DNA of 64,000 bases from Cylicocyclus nassatus (Eukaryota; Nematoda; Chromadorea; Rhabditida; Strongylidae). Position numbers and translations under genes: made by a program. Under the pieces are notes generated by a model that searched no databases, had not been told where the DNA came from, and saw nothing but the letters and a program-made list of their open reading frames with translations. The DNA lies in contig CATQJL010000112.1 of assembly GCA_958299035.1 (NCBI GenBank), positions 58,511,823 through 58,575,822 of the forward strand, in the 5' to 3' direction. Shown in pieces: positions 13,105 to 24,800 of this stretch (position 1 is the stretch's first letter; each line of letters begins with the position of its first letter).

Positions 13105-14051
13105 TTAGGTTGTCTCATAATTAATGCACGTTTTTATTTGCTTGCTTTAACAAAGCAACGAGACTCAACCCAACAAAGGGTAAGGGGTACTGTTCGATAG
13201 AGCAAAGCAAGCTCTACAAGATGGCAGTCATGCCTTTGCGCCATGCTCAATCCACGGAGAGTTCGAACTCAAAATCTAAAGATTTCCAAATGCCCAAAAA
13301 ATCGAAAAAAATCAGATCTTCCTCCAAATATTTTCTACGGACCTCCCACTCGCTCACATCAATACTATCGATATCTGATATCCATATGTGCGATTGCCGT
13401 ATTTTTTTCTTGACTAGAAACTGAGAAAACGAAAATTTCCCTGATTTTCTCAAAGCAATGCTGAGCCGTTTTTGCATATGTAGTTCTATACTACAAGCCT
13501 AGGTAAGCATAACTGTAGGTTTTCAGCACAATCCAAGCGGTAGTTTTCAAAAAATAACGAATTCGGATTTTTTCGTTTCAGTTTCAGTGCTAAAATCGAC
13601 ATTTCTCGAAAAGTACCGCTCGAAATAGGCTGAAAACCTACAGTTATGCTTACCTAGGCTTGCAGTATAGAACTACATATGCAAAAACGGCTCAGCATTG
13701 CTTTGAGAAAATCAGGGAAATTTTCGTTTTCTCAGTTTCTAGTCAAGGAAAAAATACGACAATCGCACATATGGATATCAGATATCGATAGTATTGATGT
13801 GAGCGAGTGGGAGGTCCGTAGAAGATATTTGGAGGAAGATCTGATTTTTTTCGATTTTTTGGGCATTTGGAAATCTTTAGATTTTGAGTTCGAACTCTCC
13901 GTGGATCGAGCATGGCGCAAAGGCATGAGTGCCATCTTGTAGAGCTTGCTTTGCTCTATCGAACAGTACCCCTTACCCTTTGTTGGGTTGAGTCTCGTTG
14001 CTTTGTCAAAGCAAGCAAATAAAAACGTGCATTAATTATGAGACAACCTAA
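13105..14051. mobile_element. mariner-type foldback element with ~440-bp arms (947 bp)
   Basis: It has the same TTAGGTTGTCTCATAAT ends as the 6.96-kb element, with TA on both sides. Almost the entire element is an inverted repeat: the left arm runs to about 13549 and the right from about 13600, with very few differences. Each arm carries the same 76-codon open frame starting MQKRLSIALRKSG, one per strand (13477-13247 and 13679-13942). The transcript would form a long hairpin. Confidence 0.9.
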
Positions 14052-14754
14052 TATATACAGAACTTTGTTTTCATCGCTATATAGTATACGTCAACCACAG
14101 CCAAGTTCGAGCATTTTTTCCAATAAGAATTATTTTTTGTTGGCAAATTAAGGTGTTCCAGTCAAGTAAACTTTTCTGATGTGCCGACCTTTCATTGATC
14201 AAGATAAGATCCACGAGGACAGCTTTGAGAAAAACATATATTCTAGTAAAATTAAACACGTAAATAGATTGTATGTCTCCCTTTTGTAAAACCTTGGCAT
14301 TTTCTGTAGATATTGTTTAATTGTTTTAAGCCGAACAATTGAACAATAAACACGCAAAATCTGGCAAGAAATCTGTTCACTGATAATTTAACCCTTGATG
14401 GTCTTCACTGAAATGAATGAATCTTGAGCGGAAAAATCAAACGTATACCCCCTTTTTCTAATCAGCTCAATAGGAGGGTATAATCTATTTTTGATTCCAA
14501 GATTGTACCCCCTTATAATAATTGATTTTTTTTTCGAAGGAAATGTTTGTTCTTTGAATAATTTTTCTCTGTCAAATTTTTCTGTTCAAAGTCTAAAATG
14601 TGCAAGCTGCACGAACATGCTGTAAAATTGTTTATTTTATTAGCAATTTATTCGTTACAGCTGTGGCGTTACAGCCAAAGGTTCTATGCCGTTTTGCATA
14701 GCCTGGATTCGCTGCTAAACTGCCTTTCGCGTTTTCTACATCCTTTCATCTCTT

Positions 14755-15455
14755 GGGTAACTGTAGCTTACCGTAATCAAGCTTCATTCAGGCAGTATTT
14801 CGAAAAATTGGATCTAAATAGTTTATTTTTGCAGAAGTGAGTAAATTTTCCGGATAACAAAACAAAGAAAGCAGACTCCAACATTGCACTTTGTTCTAGC
14901 ATTTACGAATTTCAGTCTTGTGACTACTGTAGCTTACGGTAATCACACCGTACCTCAGAATATACGAATCTGAAAATTGAATATTTTTTATAGTCTCAGC
15001 CTTTTACTTTCTCACAAAAAAACAGTAAGTAAAAAAAGTAACAGTCCAGCTTTATTTCACTGTTTCCATATCTATGACCAACTACGCCTCTGTCAGCAAC
15101 TCTAGCTTACTGTAAACACACTGTAATAGGACTGTATCGAAGATCTAGATCAATAAGAGGTTTGGAAAGCTCTCAAGTTCTGCAAATTTCTAACAAAAAA
15201 AAAAACCAAATTTGCTTGAACGTTAGTTTCACTGTTTTCACACTTCCAATTCTGATCAATTTTCGGGCCCTTAATTGGCTACTGTAGCTTACTGTAAAAA
15301 TACTGTATCTGACGAATGAGAACTAATAGTGTTCTTTGTGGAATTCCAGAGTCTCGGTGAATTTTTCACAAAAAAACGCAATCCTATTCAGAGGTTTTTC
15401 GTTACAAATGCGTCCATATTTTTGACCTGTTTACTGTAGCTTACTGTACGCATAC
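14755..15455 (+). repeat. degenerate tandem array with ACTGTAGCTTACTGTA boxes
   Basis: CTGTAGCTTA or its one-base variants occur at 14761, 14927, 15100, 15282 and 15434, spaced 166, 173, 182 and 152 bp, each followed by a CTGTA-type box. It ends 240 bp before the tiam-1 leader, so it overlaps the likely promoter. Confidence 0.7.
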
Positions 15456-15693
15456 TGTATTTGAGCGAAATACCAGGAATTTCGAGATTATAAACGCTTC
15501 TGAAAAGTTGCAGTCCTCCCAAATCTCATAATAAGGACTATCTTGTTTATGCTTTTATAAGCGCAATATTTTCATAACTTCCTCAACCACTTTGGAGAAA
15601 AAATGACCGTTTTGTTTTTTTCTGTTCGGGACCGCGCGCAATAGATATCCTACTGACATCATTAGCGTTTTTCTGAAATTTTTGTTTTTGCAG

Positions 15694-15844
15694 GACATAA
15701 TCGCCACCTCTGTGTCCGGATCTTCTCATAGTGTGCTGCTAAACGTACATTCCGTTAATTCAACAGAAATTGTGGCATGGGAAGTCGCATGAGCTGTTCG
15801 TGCCAGGACGCGTACTGCGGTGGAGTAGACGAACGACGGATCCG
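15694..15844 (+). CDS. tiam-1: tiam-1 exon 1 (5' UTR plus 22 codons, myristoylation start)
   Basis: A strong acceptor (TTTTTGCAG, ending 15693) precedes 83 nt of untranslated sequence, then ATG at 15777. The coding part is 15777-15844, ending ATC CG before GTAAGG. The protein begins MGSRMSCSCQDAYCGG, matching the MGN-x-LSCSC start of fly Still life. The acceptor in front of the leader fits either trans-splicing or an upstream non-coding exon. Confidence 0.82.
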
Positions 15845-18800
15845 GTAAGGCGATAGACGTTACATTGCCGCAGTTTTCTCACGTGCTATCACTTTCTCCT
15901 TGCTCATCTCGTATTCGGGGGGGGGGGGGGGGGGAGAGAGATGGAGGGGGATAAATACGAGCCGCTATGGCTCGCGCAACAGCTCCGCCAGTGAATGGCA
16001 CGGGGGAGATGCCAAATTTAATTGATGACCAACTTAGACATGCCGTTGGCACTCTTTCTCACATGCCCCTAATGCGCTCTGCTACAAATCAGCTGCGCTT
16101 TTTTGCCCCCCCCCCCTCCCCCAAACTCTCTTCCGACGTCGAAAAAACATCATCGGCAGCAAATGAACTCGTGCTGATGGCTTTACATTGCACTTGTCTA
16201 CTAGCAAATTGACATCGCCTTCAAAAAGTCATTAATTTCGGAGTGGACTAAGCGATAGGACCAGCTATATGTTTTATTGAAAAAAGGGGATCAAAATTTC
16301 TCTTAGAAGTTTCAGGAGATGGAATTTGAATTTGAAAAAAAAAATTTGAAATTTTGGTCCTGCAGCCTCTATTCGCGGGATGTTTAGTCCACCGTATTCA
16401 AGTAGAATGCTTATAGAGTGCGATATTATGGCTTTAGTAACTGAATTTTCCTTAGCGGAGGCGAAAAATCACACATTTTTACAAATTGTACTCAAACAGA
16501 ATTTATACAATCTGTGAAATTTCATTGTCAAGTGCTGGCTGTTAACAAAAGTGCAGGTCTATCTGTGGAATGCCTTAAACTTCAAAACTACCCGGAAAAC
16601 ATAGTCTAAATACACAGCAACTCACAAGTAATGGTTCGTAAATGTAGAACTATCGTCATTTAGGGGATAGGAGATTAGGGACTAATTTTTGAACTTGCTA
16701 AGTGAACAGCAGTCGAATTTTCAAGCTCTGAAGAAAGACTTCAAGAATTTACAGCTTGGAATTCTAGGTCTAAACAAATCTGGAGACCATCAAATAGGAG
16801 ATAAAATCTGATTTTGAAATTCCAAATTTGTTCTTGATTGAAAAGATTGAAGTTCATGGACAGAGAATGAAAATCTAAAAAAGTCTAAAAATCTCAAGAA
16901 TTTGAGGACCATCAAACAGGAGATAATTTTTTAAAATTTTTCAAAATCCTAATTCTTTAAGTTTATGGGCTCATGGGAAATAGAAGTCTAAAAATCTCAA
17001 GAATGGCTGACATACTGGGACATCATTCTTACCGTAGTAGCAAATAATTTTCATATTTTGATTGAGCTTTGCGAGAGCATATGCTGCTCTGAAAGAAATA
17101 CATTTTTCTGTGCAAATGTCGTTTCTGGCTGTAAAATCTTAAGCGAATGTATTTACAGTTTACATTTTTGCCGTAAGCTATGTAATTATGAGTTCTGCAA
17201 AAGTCATTAATACCAATGATGCCCCATTTACACTACTTTTTTCTAAATAATATCTTTTTCCAATAAAACTGCATGAGCTGTGGGGTGGTAGGCGAATGTT
17301 GTAAAGAGATTCTTTGCAACAATTTCAACATTTGCAAAACATGAATTTTGCCTAAATATTTCGTACAAGTGGGTTGAAATCAATTTTATAATGATGATAG
17401 AAGTTATTTTAACGAATAGGCTATGTTCACAATATCAGGATTTCTTTGTGATTTAATGTAACCTAACTCAAATTGGAAACAATTTTGCCGACGGAAGCTT
17501 TTATAATTGGATGCAATTCATGCGAATAGTAATGCGAATCCCATCAACAATATTTTAATGCGTATTATCCGAAGCAGAAGGGCTACTGGGTCTACCTCTA
17601 TCATGCTTTATCATGGGTAGTAGAAAATATATTTACAAGAAAAAAATATGTATAATAAGCTCAAATTTCATTTTTTTCTCTTTCTACTCTCTCATTTAGA
17701 CTGCACTTAGAAATGCTTCAGCCTTCAAAAATAAGAAAAAAAAATTAAAGTAATCATATTCGTCTACGGTATATAGAAAAAGACAAATTATAACTTTATG
17801 GGACCATCGAGTTAGAATTGTATTCCTTTTCGAGCGTGGAGCTTTCTCAAGTCCAGTTAAACCTGTTCCTTGAAACAGAAAAAATTACTCAAAAAATGTT
17901 TTTTACTTAAGGTAGGAATCTGAATTTTGATTCTTATCAGTGCTGAGAAGCTGCAAGGGTGAAGAAGAGGAAAAGAAGCGTGAGAAAAAATAATGACGTG
18001 GTTGTGGCACTTAGAACGTACAAAACTTTGGTGGGCGTGAGTCACCTAAATTTTAAAAAAATTGAGGCGTGGTGAAGCATCAAATTTTAATTTGAAAATA
18101 ATTTTAGCATTCGCAATTTTAGCAGTGGCGTAATCAATAATCCTGTACTCCACTGGAATGCTCGGGGGGAGGAGGGCGACAAAAAAAATTTTTTTCAATA
18201 AAAGTGCGTGGCGTCATCCACGCACTCCGAAAAACTTTTTGGTACGCTTTCTAGAATTTTCGCGGTTTCGTAATCCCGAAATTACGCCCCCGATATAAAC
18301 AAGTCATCTGCACAATTTTATAATTCATATAGGTGACTTTCAAAAATTTCGCGACCCGTTCCCTTCCCCCTCTCGATACGCCACTGCAGCATGCCCTTTG
18401 ATTCAACTGGATTGGCGGCTGGAAGGCTAGAGAATAATCAGAGAGCATGCGCGCGGGAGAGACGCAGACTGCATTGCGGGAGCGAGCGGCCTCAGTTGGG
18501 TCACAAGCCCCGCCTTCCAGCCGCCAATCCAGTTGAGTCAAAGGTTAGCTAAATTTTTTCGTGCAAATAGCCCAAAATAAGTTTTGATAGTTTTTTTTTT
18601 TCAGATTAGTAAAGACTTTATCGTAGAAGTATCGCTCTCCTTCTCCCCCTCCCCTCCCCTCAATCCCCTCCCTTTCCACTCCCTGCATCCTTCACAGCCT
18701 TTTGTTGTGACCATTGTTATTCACCAGCAAAAATGGAGCTCGTACTGCTCATCCATGTGAGCAACAGAAGGTGACGCTGGCTAATGTTGAGAGCGAGTTA

Positions 18801-21800
18801 CGGGGGAGGGAAAGGGGGGGGGGGTAAGAAAGAGTAACCAGCCGTTAGCGCTTGTTTCCTCAGCTGTTTACATGTGGTGCAATGTGCTGCGAACGAATCG
18901 AACGACAATCGTGGCGTGCGCGAGTGCAACCAATTTTTCGCCCCCCCCCCCTCCCCCGTCGTTTACTAAAAGGCAGGGATATGCTCTGGCTGGAGGAAAT
19001 CGCGTGCTTGAAGCCGACAACGAGACGAATGGCCAGCAAAAAAGTGTTGCGAGGCTTTGATGCCGCTGATAAAATTTGCTCGTGACTCGATTTACTAGAG
19101 TGTGGGGGAAAAGGGCGCGGAGCGAAGACGGGGGGGGGGGGGGGGGGGGGGAGCGAAAATTGAGAGCTGGCGAGCACATTATGGCGACACCTTTGATGCG
19201 AACAAAGGGCGCCCTTACGATGCAAAGGACATCCAATTATAGCTCACAGCTTTTGAGAGCACCGCTTCTGGCCCACGGCTGTAGTAAAGTCGAGCGTGCC
19301 TTTAGTAGTAAGGAAAAAAGGTGAGACAAAGCCATAAAAAATCTAAATCGACAGAAAATAGAGAAAAAATGGAGGTAGCTTGGAACTGGCTAGATTTTTT
19401 GACTTGTACCTAAATTTATCCCAAATCCTAGTTTACGATTTTTTCGTTTTTTTTTTTGAACTTACTCTAAAAGCACTTTTTCATGAAATTAATTTTATCA
19501 TGGCAAATGTGCCGCGACTGGAATATTTGCCGCAATCTTTTCTTGAGACCCAGAGTAGTATTATAATATGTGTAACTAGTGAGCCAAAAACCTTAAGGGT
19601 GCTAAATTTGCATCCGCGCGCTTCAGGACCACATTGCGGTTCCCGCTATCTGATGTTTTTGGAGTTACGATTTTTTTTTATATTATATTATATAGATTGC
19701 ACACTGGGAGCATAACATTTCGGATGCCGTAACTAAGCGTCTTCTAATCCAGTACTCTGCGTTGATACCACTGCTTAAATAACAAAAATCAAGGAAAAAC
19801 ATTAAATAAAGGATTAGCCTGAAAACGTCTCCATCGTCAGAGAGGTCCTCTATCTCACGCGCAAAGTGTACATTGCGTGTATCTACACATTTTTGTGGCG
19901 AAATTATTCGCTTGTTATGTTTTGGGCGAATGTTTCAGCAAATACTGACATTTTTGAAAGCCAAAAGAAAGTTTACTTTCAAGTGTGATAATCGTTCCAA
20001 TTGCGAAAAAATGAAAATGTGATTTTTACATGAAACGCTGCAGTGCACCGATGGCTTGAGTTAGCAATTTTTTTATGAAAATTTCTGAATTTACCTCAAC
20101 TTCGCGAAATCTGTTTGGCTTCCATGCTGCCTTAGGTTTTGAAAATTTTCAATTCATTGACTCGAAAAAGAGAACATATATTTTAACTATCACTTCAAGC
20201 GAATCACTTTTTTTGTAAAGATTGAAGAAACGCACAAAAAAACTGTTTTTGTTCAAGGGCATGAATAACCATAAAAGAACCAGTTTTTTGTAGCAGTCCT
20301 ATCAAATCTCCAGACTTTTTTCTATCAGTTGCAGCCAATCGGCTTCAAAGCTCTCAAATATGCTTATTTTTTTTTCAAAGAAGAATCACCTCCACTCTCC
20401 TGCCAAAATCTCGCGAACATCAAGTGTCAATGTGTTTTCAGCAAGTTCTTATGCCCCCGTCTTCACCTCATAAAAGTGCCTCAGCAACCTTGAACAACGC
20501 GTTTTCGATGAGATGAGTGGTTCTGGGGAAATTAGCCTCCATACAATATGCGTCTGCCTATTTTCATCAATTTTGGGAGAAAAATGAGAAAAGCGCGTTT
20601 TGGATGATGAGAATGCTATAAAAATCTGTAAAATGCTATGATAAATGTCACGAAAATCCCTCGCAAACAATATTATGAAATTTTAATGCTAGAAAAGTCT
20701 GTTGGAATAACCCTTTAATTTGTCAGAATGGTATAAAAATTTGCTAAAACCTTTGAAATGTTATAATGGTAAAAGCTGCTGATAAAGTTTTGAGCTCTTA
20801 AAACATTTCTGAGTTTGTAAAAAAAGCTACAAATTGAGACGCTACGAAAAATTCTGAAATTACTTTGAAATTTTAGGACGCCGTGAAAAACGTGATAAAA
20901 TTTGTCTCAGATGTTTAAGCGCTATACAAATCTACTAAGAGAGCCTTTTGAAATTTTTTAAAATCCTTGGAAATTGCATCGGAGAATTGTTAAATCTTTG
21001 ATAATAAAAAGTTCAGTGAAAAAACGTACCAAAATGTTGGAGTGTTACAAAAATCTGAAATTTTTATAAATAGTTAGTGCTATATAATTGCGCTAAAATG
21101 TTATAAAATCCTAGATCTATAAAAAATGTGAATGTCTAAGACGTAAAACTGCAATCAAATCTGCAAAACAGCAAAACAGTTTTTTCCAGCAAAATTTGAA
21201 CTAAGAAATGTCATTTTTTTTTCCTCTGCAAACATTCTTCAGATTCTTTTCTAAGCGCATTACGACAGCGCTAATCTCAAGAACATTAACCAGAGCAATA
21301 AATGTGCTCTGGAGCAGGTTAATTCGCTATCGTGGAATTACGTCGATTTTCTCATTATTTGCTCGCAAAATCCACTTGATTTGCTCATGAGTGAAGTGGT
21401 AATTGCGCCCGATCGTCGGTTCACACCCTCGACTTGAAGATATCCGAGAGCTTTTCGCGGGAGGGGGGATGAAAATTAAGAGGTTCGCCACGCATATATG
21501 CATGACTATCGTAATTGCTTGCCTGGGCGCATATTAATCCGGGCCATTAGCGGGCCCTCCAAGCTCCCCGGAGGCCTACACTTATAAGTATAGCTGCTAA
21601 CTACTTGAAGTAGGGGCATAAGCCTCAATTCGGCGCTTCAGAAGTGCACAATTCCCCCCCCCCCCCCTCTGCTATCCACTTGGCCCCTTTTGATCGACGC
21701 GCAAAATTCGCACGTGTACGACGCGAATAAATTTCCGCCCAGCCGCCGCCGTGCCGCCATAGTGCTGCTGCTGCTGTCACTTGAGAACGGCTTGGAACTG

Positions 21801-24800
21801 CTGCTGCTTTGCTCCTACTATGAGGTACGTTCTTTACCCCTTTTTTACCCCCCTCCCCCCTCCCCCCCCCCCCCCGTCGGCTAGCGGGGGTTAATTGCCC
21901 ATTACCTTGCCGAAAATACTATGCTAATATATGCCATTTGTGCGTTGGCAATAGTCTTGGGAAAAGCGGCCGGTTCCTAAGTGGGGAACCGAGCCCTAAA
22001 TGGTGCTTCGCACGCACTTCCTAGGGGGTGCGAAAGTATTTTGAGAGAAGCGGAAGGATTAAAGGAGCCATTTTTAGCAGTTTTGCACAAGCAGATTGTC
22101 CTGTTTTGAATCTGTCTGGGAAGACAGCAATTTCAAATGATTAACCTTAGGGTAGGATAGGGCTCAACAAATTTTCATTGCTTTATTCTTTACACAACAC
22201 ATCCGGCAATAATGCCGTTGGTCAAGTTATAAATATTTGTATTATTCTTACCAACTTCGTTTTTTTCTAGTTTTTTTTTTGCAAAAATAAATTTGATAAA
22301 TTTAGCGCTTGGATGAATGATAGATTTCATATGGTTTTTACTCATTCCTTTTAACTGCCAGCTTCATTGGTAATTTTTGAAATGATTCTCTAGCTTTTAT
22401 TTCGAATAGATTGGACCTCAATTCTTGCACTGTAAAACATTTGAAAAACGTATTTCTTCGCTCTTTAGGAACTCGTTCGATTGTAGTCAAAGAAAAAACC
22501 ACGCGCTCTTCATTATTTTTTATTTTTAATCTCCTCAAAAAATGTTCAAAGGTCCAAAGCAATCTAGTTCTAATCCTGATGATGATATAACATTGATTCG
22601 AACGAAATGGCTAATATGTTGAGCAACAAAAAGACTTTCTGAATGCTACAATTACTCCATTTTGAATGTAAACATATATTTTCAAATATTCTCAGAGACT
22701 TTCTTACTTTCTTGTGCAAAACTTATGAACCAACCAAGGGTATATGCGATTAAGACTCCAATGCAGGTTTCTATTTCTGAACGTGGAATTATCACATTCT
22801 ATTTCCTTCCATTTCCTTGGAGATTTTTGAAAATCTATCTCGCACGATGAAATTTTATTCAGTTTCAACTTTTTTTTGTTCTGGAACCTTCCGCGATAGA
22901 TATTTTCTATCTCATTTTTTTCGACGATTGTGCAAATTCAATCTAGGAAACTTTTGCTTATATCTATCTCTTGCAGAATAGGCACCCATAGAAAAGATAT
23001 TTATGAGTTTATCGCAATCTTGCGAAGCAATAAATTTACCTCAAGCGCAATGTTGTTATTGCTTTTGCTTGTTTATTACATATTGATTGGCAAGTTGTGC
23101 AGAATTGTTAACTTTTTTTCTGCCTCAATTCGGGGAACTTGAGAAAATTGAGGTGCTTTTCACTGCCGACTCTTTGTGCAGAACAATAGCGTTTACACAA
23201 CACAGCTGCAATAGCTTTTCAGAAAATCTTGTTTAGTTCTCCAAAACATCAAAAGCAACAGAGGTATTAGATATCAATTTTCGGAAATTATTAAAATTTT
23301 TGAAATTCCGATAATTGTTGCTTAGAAGTGGAACGGATTTGAAGAAATAGAGGAATTTTGCTTTAGTAGAGCTGGTTCTCTTGTTTAATCCACTATATAT
23401 TTGGTTTTAGTTCTTTATTAACATTGATCAGTTTTTTCATATTTGCTTACACAAAGATTTTGAATTATCTTTATGAAAGTTTTTTCTCACAGGACCATTC
23501 CGTAGAATTGAGGAGATAGGGCGCTATCATATTATTTGTTTATTTTTGTAGATTTCAGCATTGTTTGATTGATTTCAGTTGTTTGTTTACGTTGTTTGGA
23601 AGCTTTGAAAATAACCAAGATTGTTAGATTTGTTTATAAAACCAAAACATTTTCGAAAATTTGGGACTAGTTTTCCGAATGGAGTGGGCGCTGTTTTATA
23701 ATTGATTGATTATTTTCTTTATTTATTCAAACACTTTATTGATTTTCATTTACTCACCTGCAAATATGTTTATTTAAAAGTTGTATTTATTGAGAGTCAT
23801 ACTTGTTTTGATTCAGAACAAAAATGCTCTAAATAATCTTTGATAATAAATATAGAATCTTCAATAAAAATAAATAATCTTATAATACAAACAAACAATT
23901 TCAAATTTGCGCTAAATAATCTCTACCTATTTACAAATTCTAGAAATATCACTGAAAGCTGTAAAATTTTGAAAAATTGTGCCGGCACCATCATTCAAAC
24001 AAGATGTTTATTTTCAGTAATTCATTCATTAATCTATTTATCCAGGATTTTGTACTTTGAAAAACTATCTCCTTGAGAAGCCGTATATGGATTAGATACC
24101 CTTGCGCATATAATAAAGCTTTTCTCAAGCATCAATTTAATCTTTTTTATTTTGAAAAAAGCGTTATATTTTTGAATGGTGCGACTTTCAATAAATCTCA
24201 GCATGATGACAATACTTTGTTCTTTCTTTCTGAGCCATACACGAGATTGGTGACTTATTTATTCACTCTCGGCTAACGTTTCGGCAAATCGCCTTCGTCA
24301 GAGCCTGTAAGGGACAAAACGATTTGCAGCCGATTCGAACAAGTATCTTTACAGCCGAACAGACGAAGCGCTAAACCTTGCTTTCGATCACTAATTCAGC
24401 TGCACGCACAAGCACGTACCCTCTGGATTACGACGATACTTCCCTATTAAAGAAAGTCGGAGGTTGACGTCGTCCACTGCTGGAGAAAGTTGGACTTGTT
24501 AGACGTGTATGCAGACTGCTCTTTACATACTGTTAGATCAAAATAGCTGATCTAGATAAGGCGAGAGTTCATGCGTAATTGCTAGGTTTTCCTCTTTTCG
24601 ATTCATTTTTGGGTTCTTTGCGCGAATCCAAAATGCTTCCAGACACTTACGTGCCTGTGTTTGAGATTCATGTGCTAAGATTCTCACCGAAATTCCAAAG
24701 TTTGAGCCTGCATGTTGCAGCACTCTGTGGGTGCCTAGGGGTGTCATTGTACGTGCTTTATCTCTGCCGTCTAAATGTTCTTTAATGCGGATACATAGTG

